Below, one piece after another: positions 9,083 to 17,364 of a DNA stretch of 64,000 nucleotides. The notes under the pieces are model-generated. The model did no database searches and was not told the DNA's origin. It was given only the letters and a program-made list of their open reading frames with translations. Position numbers and translations under genes: made by a program. Numbering within the stretch: the first letter of the stretch is position 1; each line of letters starts with the position of its first letter. This DNA comes from Streptosporangium amethystogenes. Lineage in GTDB: Bacteria; Actinomycetota; Actinomycetes; Streptosporangiales; Streptosporangiaceae. The stretch lies in the NCBI RefSeq assembly GCF_000721075.1, contig NZ_JOEQ01000008.1, forward strand, positions 124,001 through 188,000, written 5' to 3'.

Positions 9083-10228
9083 GTGGACGACTCACTCCTC
9101 CTGCGCCGCTGGAGCCGCGGCCGGCTCGTCCGCCTCGACGCCCTGGCCGCGGTCGGATACGCGCTCGCGCTCCTGCTGCTCTCGGCCGAGAACCCGGACG
9201 CGGCGGTTCCCCCATGGGCGGAGTGCGTGGTCCTGGCCGGGGTCGCCCTGCCGCTCGCGGTACGGCGGCTGTGGCCGCTCACCGTCTTCTGCATCGTCCT
9301 CTCGATGTCGCTGGCCTCCGTCCTCCTCGGCCTGGTGCACGACAGGTTCGCCGCGGCGGCCTTCGCGATCTACATGGTGGCGCTCACCCGCCCCAGGCCC
9401 CGACGGGAGCCCACCGTCGCGATCGGCGTCTGTGGCGCGCTGGCCGTCCTGCTGATGTCCGTGATGGGTGTCTCCGAGCCGGCCCCACGGCTTCCCGGAG
9501 TGCTGCTGGGAGGGATGACGTTCATGGGAGGCGCCTGGATCGTCGGTCGCGCCGCGCGCGAGCGGCGCGCGTACGCGATCCGGTCGGCCGAGCAGCTCGC
9601 CGACCGGGCGGTGGCCGAGGAACGGCTGCGGATCGCCCGCGAACTGCACGACGTGGTGGCGCACAGCATGAGCCTGATCGCCGTCAAGGCGGGCATCGCC
9701 AACCATGTCGCCGCGGCCCGGCCCGAGGAGGCAGCGGACGCGCTGCGCGTCATCGAGGCCACCAGCCGGGGTGCGCTGACCGAGATGCGCCGGCTGCTGG
9801 GCGTGCTCCGCTCCGATCTCGACGCGCCACCCGACCTCACCCCCTCCCCCGGTCTGACGGACCTCTCCGTACTGGCCGGGCAGGCGGCGATGGCCGGGGT
9901 CCGCGTCGAACTGGACGTCCGGGCGACCGGCCTGCCGGGAGGAGTGGAGCTGTCGGTGTACCGGATCGTCCAGGAGGCGCTGACCAACGTCGTCAGGCAC
10001 GCCGCCCCCGCCCGGTGCCGGGTCTCGGTCGAGGCGTCGGCGGGCGAGGTCAGGGTCGAGGTCGCCGACGACGGGCCCGGGGAGCGGATGCTGCCCGGCG
10101 GCCCGGGGCACGGGTTGGTCGGGATGCGCGAGAGGGTGGCCGTGTACGGCGGGAGCCTCACAGCCGGGCGCCGTCCCGAGGGCGGTTTCGGGATCTCGGC
10201 GCGCATGCCGTACGGGGAGACGCCGTGA
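9083..10228 (+). CDS. Sensor histidine kinase (NarL/HisKA_3 type)
   Basis: About four to five N-terminal helices span the first 140 residues with no large external domain, so it is an intramembrane-sensing type. The dimerisation/phosphoacceptor box is ERLRIARELHDVVAHSMSL, and a C-terminal HATPase has VQEALTNVVRHA (N box) and GHGLVGMRERV (G box). The start is uncertain. GTG9083 has a TACCGT -10-like hexamer 6 bases upstream, which would suit leaderless translation, while ATG9029 would add 18 residues with a weak ribosome site. It overlaps the response regulator by GTGA and is divergent from the ABC exporter. Confidence 0.85.
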   Translation: MDDSLLLRRWSRGRLVRLDALAAVGYALALLLLSAENPDAAVPPWAECVVLAGVALPLAVRRLWPLTVFCIVLSMSLASVLLGLVHDRFAAAAFAIYMVALTRPRPRREPTVAIGVCGALAVLLMSVMGVSEPAPRLPGVLLGGMTFMGGAWIVGRAARERRAYAIRSAEQLADRAVAEERLRIARELHDVVAHSMSLIAVKAGIANHVAAARPEEAADALRVIEATSRGALTEMRRLLGVLRSDLDAPPDLTPSPGLTDLSVLAGQAAMAGVRVELDVRATGLPGGVELSVYRIVQEALTNVVRHAAPARCRVSVEASAGEVRVEVADDGPGERMLPGGPGHGLVGMRERVAVYGGSLTAGRRPEGGFGISARMPYGETP

Positions 10229-10896
10229 TCCGGGTGCTCGTCGCGGACGACCAGGCGCTGCTGCGCGGAAGCTTCCGGCTGCTGGTGGACAGCGCCCCCG
10301 ATCTGGTGACGGTCGGCGAGGCCGGGACGGGTGCCGAGGCGGTGGAGCTGGCCCGCGACGAGTCGCCGGACGTGGTGCTCATGGACGTGCGGATGCCGGA
10401 GATGGACGGCATCGAGGCGACCCGGCGCATCTGCGGTCCCACGGGCGTCCTGGGGGTGCGCGTGCTCATGCTCACCACGTTCGACCTGGACGAGTACGTC
10501 CACGCGGCGCTACGCGCCGGGGCCAGTGGCTTCCTGCTGAAGGACACCCCGCCGGGCGATCTGCTGGCCGCGATCCGGGTGGTCGCCTCCGGCGAGGCGT
10601 TGCTCGCCCCGACGGTGACGCGCCGGCTCATCGCCGAGTTCTCCCGGCTCCCGGAACCGGCGCACCCGGTGGCCCGCGAGCTCGAGGGGATCACCGGGCG
10701 GGAGCGCGACGTTCTGGCGCTCATCGCCCGGGGGCTGTCCAACACCGAGATCGCCGAACACCTGACCCTGAGCCTGGCGACCGTGAAGACGCACGTGGGC
10801 CGGCTGCTCGGCAAGCTCGGCGCGCGCGACCGGGCCCAGCTCGTCATCGTCGCCTACGAGACGGGGCTGGTCGCGGCCGCGCGACCGTCCCGCTGA
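10225..10896 (+). CDS. Response regulator, LuxR/NarL family
   Basis: The receiver domain has the acidic pocket VADDQ, phosphoacceptor Asp54 (VLMDVRMPEMDG) and the conserved Lys in FLLKDTPPG. The C-terminal LuxR-type HTH contains ITGRERDVLALIARGLSNTEIAEHLTLSLATVKTH. The GTG start overlaps the kinase stop codon as GTGA, so the pair is translationally coupled. It is the cognate partner of the preceding kinase. The likely target is the divergent ABC exporter; that is inference from position. Confidence 0.92.
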   Translation: MIRVLVADDQALLRGSFRLLVDSAPDLVTVGEAGTGAEAVELARDESPDVVLMDVRMPEMDGIEATRRICGPTGVLGVRVLMLTTFDLDEYVHAALRAGASGFLLKDTPPGDLLAAIRVVASGEALLAPTVTRRLIAEFSRLPEPAHPVARELEGITGRERDVLALIARGLSNTEIAEHLTLSLATVKTHVGRLLGKLGARDRAQLVIVAYETGLVAAARPSR

Positions 10897-10905
10897 GGTG
10901 TGTTT

Positions 10906-10935
10906 CGCGGCTCCTCGCCGTGGCGAGGAGCCGCG
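10906..10935. terminator. Strong bidirectional terminator hairpin
   Basis: Arms 10906-10919 and 10922-10935 are perfect complements (14 bp), leaving a minimal central loop. It lies between the convergent response regulator and the molybdenum hydroxylase operon. Confidence 0.7.
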
Positions 10936-10957
10936 CGGGGCGGTACGGGCGAGCCGG

Positions 10958-11914
10958 TCAGCGGTGCCCGGCGGTTCCGGTGGCGCGCTCCAGGACCTCC
11001 AGGACGGTCCCGGAGAGCAGGGCGAGCTTGTAACGGTTGCGAGCCGCCGGAGCGCACCGGGCGGTGGCCAGCCCGGCCGCCCGGTCGAGAGGTTCCCCGG
11101 CCAGGAGCGCCTCCTCGACCTCGGGCAGGCGCACCGGGACGCGGGCGACACCGCCCGCGGCCACCCTGGCGAAGGTGATCCTGTCTCCGTCCACGACCAG
11201 CCGTGCCGCCGCCTCCACCAGCGGCCACTCTGCCTCGGACCTGCCGATCGCCCGGTGGTAGGCGGCCCGCTCGCCCGGCACGGGCGGCGGCAGGACGACG
11301 GACAGCAGGATCTCCCCCGGCCCCAGCAGGTGGTCGCGGGTGGGGTCGGAGCCGTCCCCGTACAGGCCGACGACCGGGAACGGGGACCCACCGCGGACAT
11401 CATCGTGAGCACCACCGTGGACCTCGGCCAGGGCGTCGCAGGCGAGCAGCGCCACCGCCAGCGACGACGGGTGCGGGGCTATGCACGGCCCGGTGTCGAC
11501 GATCGCGGCGTTCGGGGCGAGCCCGGCGCGGGCCGGGCAGTGGTCGCCGCCGTTCTGGTGACAGGAGAAGGCCGGGTTGCGGAAGTACGCGCAGCGGTTG
11601 CGCTGCAGCAGGTTGCCCCCGACCGTGGCCGCCTCCCGGATCTGGGGCGTGGCCAGGCCCGCCGCCGTCAGCGCCAGGCAGGGGTGGGCGGCACCGAGGC
11701 GCGCGTCGCGGGCGACCCGCGCGACCGTGGTGAGCGCGCCGATCCGGACCGAGCCGTCCGGCCGCCAGGTGACGTCGGACAGGTCGGGCAGGCCGCGCAG
11801 GTCCACGTGCGGCCCGGCCGCGCGGCGGCCCATCAGGTCGGTGCCTCCGGCGCGGAACTCGCCCCCGCGCCGCACGGCGTCGCCGAGATCGGTGAGCTTC
11901 GGGGAGGAGGTCAA
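10958..11914 (-). CDS. Molybdenum hydroxylase FAD-binding subunit (XdhB/CoxM-type)
   Basis: The protein has the CO-dehydrogenase/xanthine-dehydrogenase medium-subunit pattern: FRAGGTDLMGRRA near the N-terminus for FAD pyrophosphate binding, and ATVGGNLLQRNRCAYFRN for the second FAD contact. Cys-rich NPAFSCHQNGGDHCPA resembles the insert found in xanthine-dehydrogenase-like members. It passes electrons from the iron-sulfur clusters to NAD+ or another acceptor. Its ATG overlaps the stop of the larger fused subunit (ATGA), so the two are co-translated. The substrate (purine, aldehyde or N-heterocycle) is not determined. Confidence 0.85.
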   Translation of the reverse strand: MTSSPKLTDLGDAVRRGGEFRAGGTDLMGRRAAGPHVDLRGLPDLSDVTWRPDGSVRIGALTTVARVARDARLGAAHPCLALTAAGLATPQIREAATVGGNLLQRNRCAYFRNPAFSCHQNGGDHCPARAGLAPNAAIVDTGPCIAPHPSSLAVALLACDALAEVHGGAHDDVRGGSPFPVVGLYGDGSDPTRDHLLGPGEILLSVVLPPPVPGERAAYHRAIGRSEAEWPLVEAAARLVVDGDRITFARVAAGGVARVPVRLPEVEEALLAGEPLDRAAGLATARCAPAARNRYKLALLSGTVLEVLERATGTAGHR

Positions 11915-14424
11915 CGGGAGATCCCTTCGAGGAGCCGGTCGGGGCGGATGGGCAGGTCGTGAGGGCGCCAGCCGGTGGCGTTGTGGACGGCGTTGCCCAC
12001 CGAGGCGGCCACGCCGATCGTGGAGATCTCGCCGACCCCGACACCGTGGCCGTTGACGTGCTCCCAGCCGTCGCGGTGGAAATGCACGGTGATCTCGGGG
12101 GTGTCACCGATGCCGGGAATGCGGTAGTCGTCAAGGTTGGCGGTCAGCACGATTCCCGTCACCGGGTCGACCAGGCGTTCCTCGTACAGCGCGTAGCCGA
12201 TGCCCTGCACGACGCCGCCCTCGCACTGACTGCGCGCCAGCCGCTCGGCGTAGATGTGGCCCACCGCGATTCCCGCCCACACCCGCAGCGGCCTGACGGC
12301 TCCCAGTCGGGTGTCGACCTCGACCTCGGTGACGTGGACGGCGCCGCTGAATCCCCGGCCGAGGGCCATACCGGCCATCGCGATCGGGGTCAGGTAACCG
12401 TGCCGGTCGCGGCGTCGCCTGCCGACGACCCTGGCCCCGTCGGTCAGGCCCAGCTCCCGCAGGCGCCGCGCGGCGTCGCGTACGGCCGGGGCGACCGAGG
12501 TCGTGGTGCGGCTGCCGATGGAGGGCGGTCCGTACACGGTGCCCGTCCTGCCGATCTCGACGCGGACGCGCTCGGCGGGCAGTGCGAGTTCCTCCCGCAG
12601 GACGCCGGCGATGACGCTGCGGATACCGGTTCCGATGTCCTGGGTGGAGGTGGCGGCCACGACCACGTCGCCCTCGACGCGCAACTCCACCTCGGTGGCG
12701 GGGTCGAGTATGTAGGCCCAGTTGGCCGCGGCCACCCCGACGCCCTTGCGGAAGCGGCCCGTCTGGGAGCCGGTCCGCGGCCGGTCGGCCCACAGGGGCA
12801 GGGCGAGGGCCCTGTCGTAGAGGGCGTGCCGTTTGCGGTTGCCGTCCCAGCGGCGGCGCAGCGCGATGGGATCCTCGCCGCGGCGGTGTGCGGCCTCGTC
12901 CACCGCCTGTTCGAGCGCCCAGAGCAGGGGCGGCGCCCCCGGCCCCCGGAACGGCGCGCCGGGCGGCTCATTGGTGACCACGTCGTAGTCACGGAGCCGG
13001 CGAGGAGCCGTGCCGTACATGAGGCGGGCGAGCACCGCGACGGCCGATCCGACGGCCACGCCGCCGCGCCCGTGGACGTCCACGGTGAGGGCGGCGAGGT
13101 CGCCCCGGTCGTCGGTGAGCAGTTCGAGCGTGGTGCGGGTGCCGGGGCGGTTGCCCGCGTCACCGAGCTCCTCGGCGCGGCTGAACACCACGCGCACCGG
13201 CGCTCCGCAGGCCCGCGCGAGCTCGACGGCCGCGACCGTCTCGACGGTGAGGCCGGCCTTGGCCCCGAAACCGCCACCGACGTGGTCGGCGACGAGGTGG
13301 ACCCGGCCGACGGGCAGGTTCCACCGCCTGGCGGCCTTTTCGGTGGTCAGTCCGATGGTCTGGGTGGACAGGTGCAGGTGGAGGTCGCCCTCGCCGTCCC
13401 AGCGGGCCACACAGGCGTGCGGTTCCAGTGGGGTGTGGACCTGCACGGCGGTGGTGAACGTGCCGCTCACCAGGCGGGGTTCGGCGTCGCGCCGCGCGGT
13501 CTCGATCCGTTTGACGGCGGTGCGACCGCGCCAGCTCGCCCGGGTGAAGGGGCCGTGCACGTTGCCGTGCCAGTCGCCGGGCAGCTCCAGCCCCTCGCTG
13601 GAGCTGGGGGCGCGCTTCCTTTCGGACTCGTCGTAGACGGGCGGGCTCTCGGGCGTGTCGTCGAGCGCGGCGGGCATCGGGTCGTAGCCGATCTTCGCGG
13701 CCTCCGCGATCGCCAGGGCCGCACCGCGGGTGGCAGCGGCGACGGCGGCGACGGGCTGGCCCGCGTAACGGACGGTACGGTCGGGCGGCAGCAGGTCGAC
13801 GACGTGTGCGGTGCCGACGGTCACCGAGGTGACGCGGGCGTGTGCCCTGGTGGAGCGGATGACCACGCCTTCCAGCTGACCGTCCAGCCGTACGTCGGTG
13901 GTGTAGCGGGCTCGGCCGGTGATCTTGTCCATCGCCTCCAGGCGAGCGGGGGTCCCCGCGGCGCCGTCGTGTTCTCCCCGGCAGGCGGCGGCGATCGCCG
14001 CGTGGATCCCCTCGTAGGCTCCGCACCTGCACAGGTGGCCCGCCATGGCGGTGGCGACCCGCTCGCGCGGTGGAGCGACATCGCCGTGCTCGGCGCGCCA
14101 GGCGTCGACGAAGGCCGCGGCCTCCACCACGAACCCTGGCGTGCAGTAACCGCACTGCATGCCGTCGTGGACCGCGAACGCTCGCTGGACGGGGTGGTCG
14201 AGGCCCTCCGCGGTGACGATCTCGCGTTCCTCCAGGACGGCGGCGGGCAGCAGGCAGCTCGCCTGGGGTGTGCCGCCCACCATGACCGTGCAGGCGCCAC
14301 AGACCCCGGTGCGGCAGGCGGCCTTGGCACCGGTGAGGCCGAGCCCGTCGCGCAGCACGTCCACGGCGGCGTCGTCGGAGCCTGCGTCCACCGTGGCGGG
14401 GACGCCGTTCACCGTGATCTTCAT
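11911..14424 (-). CDS. Fused iron-sulfur and molybdopterin subunit of a xanthine-dehydrogenase-family enzyme
   Basis: Residues 1-150 are a complete [2Fe-2S] small subunit: the ferredoxin-like cluster uses Cys37, 42, 45 and 57, and the second cluster uses CGYC (91/94) and CRC (132/134). From about 160 onward the chain is a Mo-binding large subunit (ARYTTDVRLDGQLEGVV, VDHVGGGFGAK-type motif, APFRGPG), ending in GVGEISTIGVAASVGNAVHNATG with the expected catalytic Glu. In most bacteria these are separate genes. At 837 residues the fused protein is slightly shorter than the summed subunits, so the large-subunit part is compact. No XdhC-type maturation gene is adjacent. The upstream triple operator suggests control by the divergent TetR protein. 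Confidence 0.85.
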   Translation of the reverse strand: MKITVNGVPATVDAGSDDAAVDVLRDGLGLTGAKAACRTGVCGACTVMVGGTPQASCLLPAAVLEEREIVTAEGLDHPVQRAFAVHDGMQCGYCTPGFVVEAAAFVDAWRAEHGDVAPPRERVATAMAGHLCRCGAYEGIHAAIAAACRGEHDGAAGTPARLEAMDKITGRARYTTDVRLDGQLEGVVIRSTRAHARVTSVTVGTAHVVDLLPPDRTVRYAGQPVAAVAAATRGAALAIAEAAKIGYDPMPAALDDTPESPPVYDESERKRAPSSSEGLELPGDWHGNVHGPFTRASWRGRTAVKRIETARRDAEPRLVSGTFTTAVQVHTPLEPHACVARWDGEGDLHLHLSTQTIGLTTEKAARRWNLPVGRVHLVADHVGGGFGAKAGLTVETVAAVELARACGAPVRVVFSRAEELGDAGNRPGTRTTLELLTDDRGDLAALTVDVHGRGGVAVGSAVAVLARLMYGTAPRRLRDYDVVTNEPPGAPFRGPGAPPLLWALEQAVDEAAHRRGEDPIALRRRWDGNRKRHALYDRALALPLWADRPRTGSQTGRFRKGVGVAAANWAYILDPATEVELRVEGDVVVAATSTQDIGTGIRSVIAGVLREELALPAERVRVEIGRTGTVYGPPSIGSRTTTSVAPAVRDAARRLRELGLTDGARVVGRRRRDRHGYLTPIAMAGMALGRGFSGAVHVTEVEVDTRLGAVRPLRVWAGIAVGHIYAERLARSQCEGGVVQGIGYALYEERLVDPVTGIVLTANLDDYRIPGIGDTPEITVHFHRDGWEHVNGHGVGVGEISTIGVAASVGNAVHNATGWRPHDLPIRPDRLLEGISR

Positions 14425-14433
14425 AACTCTCCA

Positions 14434-14490
14434 GTTGACGTCGTCAACATCACGTTGACAGTGTCAACCAGCTACGTTGACATTGTCAAC
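14434..14490. promoter_or_regulatory. Three tandem palindromic operators (GTTGAC-N3-GTCAAC)
   Basis: Three 15-bp inverted repeats lie at 14434-14448, 14454-14468 and 14476-14490. Each has perfect GTTGAC/GTCAAC arms and a 3-bp centre (GTC, AGT, ATT). Starts are 20 and 22 bp apart, about two helical turns, so proteins would bind one face. They fill the gap between the divergent molybdenum hydroxylase operon and the TetR gene. A TTGACA at 14455-14460 sits inside the second site. Confidence 0.85.
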
Positions 14491-14517
14491 ACAGGCTGCC
14501 GGGAAAGGTTCGGGCGC

Positions 14518-15060
14518 ATGATGGACGACACCAGGACCCGCCTGGTCGAGAGCGCGCTGAGACTGCTGCGCGAGGAGGGGCTCGACGCCGTGACGCTGCG
14601 CGCCGTCGGCGACCTGACCGGCCTGTCCCGCACGGCCCCCTACCGGCACTTCACCGACAAGACCGCGCTGCTGGCCGCGCTCGCCGTCCGGGTCATCGCC
14701 GACCTCAGCGCGCACGTCGCCGCAGCGATCTCACAGGAAGCCGGCCGGCGCGACCGGCTGCGGGCCTTCTATCTGAGCTACGTCAAGTACGCCACGGCGC
14801 ACCGTGAGGAGTACCGGCTGGTGTTCGCCTCGGAGTTCCTCGCGGGCCACCATCCGGAACTGGAGGAGGCGATCGACCAGGTGACGACGGCGCTCGGCAT
14901 GGCGGGCACCGGGGAGGGGCCGGTGCCCAAGGCCCAGCTGATGGCCCTGCTTTCGACGGCCCACGGCCTCGCGGAACTCGCGGTGGCCGGACAGCTGGCG
15001 CACAAGGGAATCGGGTACGGGGACATCGTCGACGTCCTGGTGGCCCCCTACGGAGGGTGA
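14518..15060 (+). CDS. TetR-family transcriptional regulator
   Basis: The 180-residue protein has an N-terminal HTH (VESALRLLREEGLDAVTLRAVGDLTGLSRTAPYRHFTDKTALL in segments over residues 8-50) and a C-terminal TetR_C-type helical domain for an unknown ligand. ATG14518 and ATG14521 are adjacent. The gene starts 28 bp after the last of three palindromic operators, which it probably binds, repressing itself and the divergent oxidase operon. The inducer is likely the oxidase substrate, by analogy with other local regulators. Confidence 0.88.
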   Translation: MMDDTRTRLVESALRLLREEGLDAVTLRAVGDLTGLSRTAPYRHFTDKTALLAALAVRVIADLSAHVAAAISQEAGRRDRLRAFYLSYVKYATAHREEYRLVFASEFLAGHHPELEEAIDQVTTALGMAGTGEGPVPKAQLMALLSTAHGLAELAVAGQLAHKGIGYGDIVDVLVAPYGG

Positions 15061-15121
15061 CGGCTCAGATCGGGACGGCGTCCGCGTGATCACGGTGCGG
15101 GAGCGCAGTTGCGACGAGAGC

Positions 15122-15138
15122 CTCTCCTCAGGGGAGAG
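15122..15138. terminator. Short hairpin between convergent genes
   Basis: CTCTCC (15122-15127) pairs with GGAGAG (15133-15138) around a 5-base loop, between tetR and the XRE gene. Confidence 0.35.
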
Positions 15139-15180
15139 ACCACCGGGTGGACGACGTGGCGGGGTCGCCCCCGCCTCCGG

Positions 15181-16098
15181 CTACCGCTTCCTGCTCAGCT
15201 CCTCGCGGATTCCCAGCAGGATCTCGCGGGTGCGGGTGACCGGCTCGGCCTCGATGCACAGGCGCTCCATGACCTCCAGGTAGCTGTCGACGTCGTCGCG
15301 CTTCTCCAGGTAGACGGCGCTGGTGAGCTGCTCCAGGTAGACCACGTCGGGCAGGTCGGGCTGGGCGAACCGCAGGATGCTGAAGGGCCCTCCGGCCGCG
15401 GCGTGCCCGCCCACGCTGAAGGGCACGATCTGGACCGTCACATTGGGCAGTTCGAGCGCCGTCAGGATGTGGTCGATCTGCTCGCACATCACCTGGACCC
15501 CGCCAAGCGGGCGGCGCAGCACGGCCTCGTCCAGCACCGCCCACAGGTGGGGCGGCGCGGAGCCGCGCAGCAGCCGCTGGCGCGCCATGCGCAGCCGTAC
15601 CCGGCGGTCCAGCTCCTCCCGGGAGGCCGAGGGGAAGCCCAGTTGGACGACGGCTCGCGCGTAACCCTCGCTCTGCAGCAGTCCCGGCACGAACTGGACC
15701 TCGTAGTTGCGGATGCCGGTGGCCGACTCCTCCAGCCCCACGTACGTCTCGAACCAGTTGGGCAGCACGTCGTTGTAGTTGTGCCACCAGCCGGTGAGGT
15801 TGGCCTTCTCGACGAGGGACAGCAGCGGCGCCCGCTCGTCCTCGCTGGTCACGCCGTACAGGGTGAGCAGGTCTGCGACGTCCCTGATCCGGAAGCTGAC
15901 CCTGCCGAGCTCCATGCGGCTGACCTTCGAGTGCGAGGCCCGGATGGCTTTTCCCGCCTCCTCCAGGGTGATGCCCCGGTGATCACGCAGCCGGCGGAGC
16001 TGCGCTCCCAGGACGATCCGCAGCACCGTGGAACTGCCCTTCGGCACGGCCAAGGGGGTTGGAGCGACCGGCTGATCGTCGGCGTGAGGTGTGATCAT
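15181..16098 (-). CDS. XRE-family regulator with DUF5753 domain
   Basis: The N-terminal HTH_XRE domain spans about residues 25-85 (LRRLRDHRGITLEEAGKAI, SHSKVSRMELGRVSFRIRDVADLL). The remaining 200 residues are the DUF5753 ligand/partner domain (FVPGLLQSEGYARA, PNVTVQIVPFSVGGHAA, VVYLEQLTSAVYLE). These proteins occur in many copies in filamentous actinobacteria, paired with DUF397 proteins, and include the Streptomyces WhiJ group that affects development. The DUF397 partner lies upstream on the same strand and a divergent RsbW-like ATPase completes the set. Confidence 0.88.
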   Translation of the reverse strand: MITPHADDQPVAPTPLAVPKGSSTVLRIVLGAQLRRLRDHRGITLEEAGKAIRASHSKVSRMELGRVSFRIRDVADLLTLYGVTSEDERAPLLSLVEKANLTGWWHNYNDVLPNWFETYVGLEESATGIRNYEVQFVPGLLQSEGYARAVVQLGFPSASREELDRRVRLRMARQRLLRGSAPPHLWAVLDEAVLRRPLGGVQVMCEQIDHILTALELPNVTVQIVPFSVGGHAAAGGPFSILRFAQPDLPDVVYLEQLTSAVYLEKRDDVDSYLEVMERLCIEAEPVTRTREILLGIREELSRKR

Positions 16099-16228
16099 CT
16101 ACAGTCCTTTGGGCACGAAACGCGAGCCTGTTCCGACTTTCTTGCGGCGATCGCGACCTTTCACGGTACTCCGCCCACCAAGCCCAGACCATAGAGAATT
16201 TTATTCTTCAACCACTCCTCGCCGGCGG

Positions 16229-16465
16229 TCAGGTGATCAGGTCGTCGAACTCCCCGCCCTTCACTCCACGGACGAAGGCGTCGGCCTCGTGGCGCGTGTA
16301 GATCAGCGCGGGCCCTTCGGGATCGCGGGAGTTGCGCATCGCGACCCTGCCGTCGGGGAGCTCCGCGAGTTCCACGCAGTTGCCGCTGGGGTTGCTGAAG
16401 TGGCTCTTGCGCCAGACGATGCCGCCCATCAGGGCTGCCGGCATGCCGTTGTACAGCTGGTTCAT
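16229..16465 (-). CDS. DUF397 small protein
   Basis: The 78-residue protein carries the DUF397 core: VWRKSHFSNPSGNCVELAELPDGRVAMRNSRDPEGPALIYTRHEADAFV appears as consecutive segments W-R-K-S-x-x-S, NCVEL and RDSKxPxGP-like. The role shown for some relatives is to bind and counteract the partner XRE/DUF5753 repressor. Unusually, this copy lies before its XRE partner in transcription order, separated by about 130 bp. The 18-bp palindrome lies 58 bp upstream of its start. Confidence 0.85.
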   Translation of the reverse strand: MNQLYNGMPAALMGGIVWRKSHFSNPSGNCVELAELPDGRVAMRNSRDPEGPALIYTRHEADAFVRGVKGGEFDDLIT

Positions 16466-16522
16466 CCTCGCCTCTCACCGATTAGGGAGGGAAACAACAC
16501 CACGAGCATAGAGCTTTTTGTG

Positions 16523-16540
16523 CAGATGCACGTGCATCTG
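16523..16540. promoter_or_regulatory. Perfect 18-bp palindrome in a divergent promoter
   Basis: CAGATGCACGTGCATCTG is a perfect palindrome between the DUF397 and ATPase genes. A further half-site-like ATGCAC follows at 16550-16555. It is the obvious candidate operator for the neighbouring XRE regulator. Confidence 0.6.
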
Positions 16541-16622
16541 TACTTGCCTATGCACATTACGGCGTGCAAGATGACTAGACGGATCGCCCTTGCCGCACGA
16601 TCGCCCACCCCCAAGGTCGTCG

Positions 16623-17198
16623 ATGACTGGTTACCAGAGACATGAAGCCACACCCATCCGAGCTGAGATCGGAGGGTGGGAACGGTGGTTGTCGATGCTC
16701 GATCGCCTACTGCCTCCGAGCGGCCTGCCCCCCTGGGTCGGCGGCGAGAGCCACGTCAACCGACTGCAGATGGCCGTACGCAGCTTTCGCCACGATCCGT
16801 ACGCCGCACGGACCGCCCGTGAGTTCACCGCCGGCGCCCTGAGGGCCTGGGAGCTTGAGCAACTGATCGACGACACCGGTGTCGTGGTCTCCGAACTCGT
16901 GACCAACGCCGTACGCCACGGCACGCGGAACATCCAGCACTCCCGGACCTGCCCCGAGGTCAAGGTGATCCTCTGCCACACCGAGCGCTCGATGCTGTGC
17001 GCGGTCACCGACCCCAGCGACCAGGAGCCCTGCCTGCGCGAGCCCGACTACGAGGCGGAGAGCGGCCGGGGGCTACAGATGGTCGACGGTGTCAGCGAAA
17101 TGTGGGGCTGGGCTCCGCTGGAGACCCGCGGCAAGGCGGTATGGGCGGCCTTCGCCCTCCCCGGAAGAGGGGGACGCCACTTGGAGGCCTGCCACTGA
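16623..17198 (+). CDS. RsbW-like ATP-binding protein (HATPase_c)
   Basis: The protein keeps the GHKL nucleotide-binding boxes: VVVSELVTNAVRHG (N box) and SGRGLQMVDGVSEMWGW (G box). It lacks a kinase dimerisation domain, as in anti-sigma-factor-like ATPases. ATG16623 follows AAGG by about 7 bases and is preferred to the ATG 33 bases earlier. It is divergent from the DUF397/XRE pair. The same three-gene set recurs in filamentous actinobacteria and is thought to form a regulatory module, though the ATPase's biochemical target is mostly unknown. Confidence 0.8.
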   Translation: MTGYQRHEATPIRAEIGGWERWLSMLDRLLPPSGLPPWVGGESHVNRLQMAVRSFRHDPYAARTAREFTAGALRAWELEQLIDDTGVVVSELVTNAVRHGTRNIQHSRTCPEVKVILCHTERSMLCAVTDPSDQEPCLREPDYEAESGRGLQMVDGVSEMWGWAPLETRGKAVWAAFALPGRGGRHLEACH

Positions 17199-17364
17199 GC
17201 GCGACACGGCCCGTCACCGGCGAAACGGCGCCCACCCGGAGCGCAGGAAGCCGAGCATCAGGAAGATGCGTCCTCAGAAAGGACTATTGACCGGAAATCC
17301 ATCATCTCGGGGCCTGAAGGCCGATAATGTCCGCTGAAAGCCGCACCGCCGGACGGAGGACATC

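Noticed and set aside
14455..14483. TTGACA ... TGACAT as a promoter for tetR
   Set aside because: The TTGAC strings are explained by the operator repeats and the -10 candidate matches only 3 of 6 positions.
17285..17328. TTGACC and GATAAT before the first methyltransferase as a promoter
   Set aside because: The spacing is about 30 bp, too long for a sigma70-type promoter.
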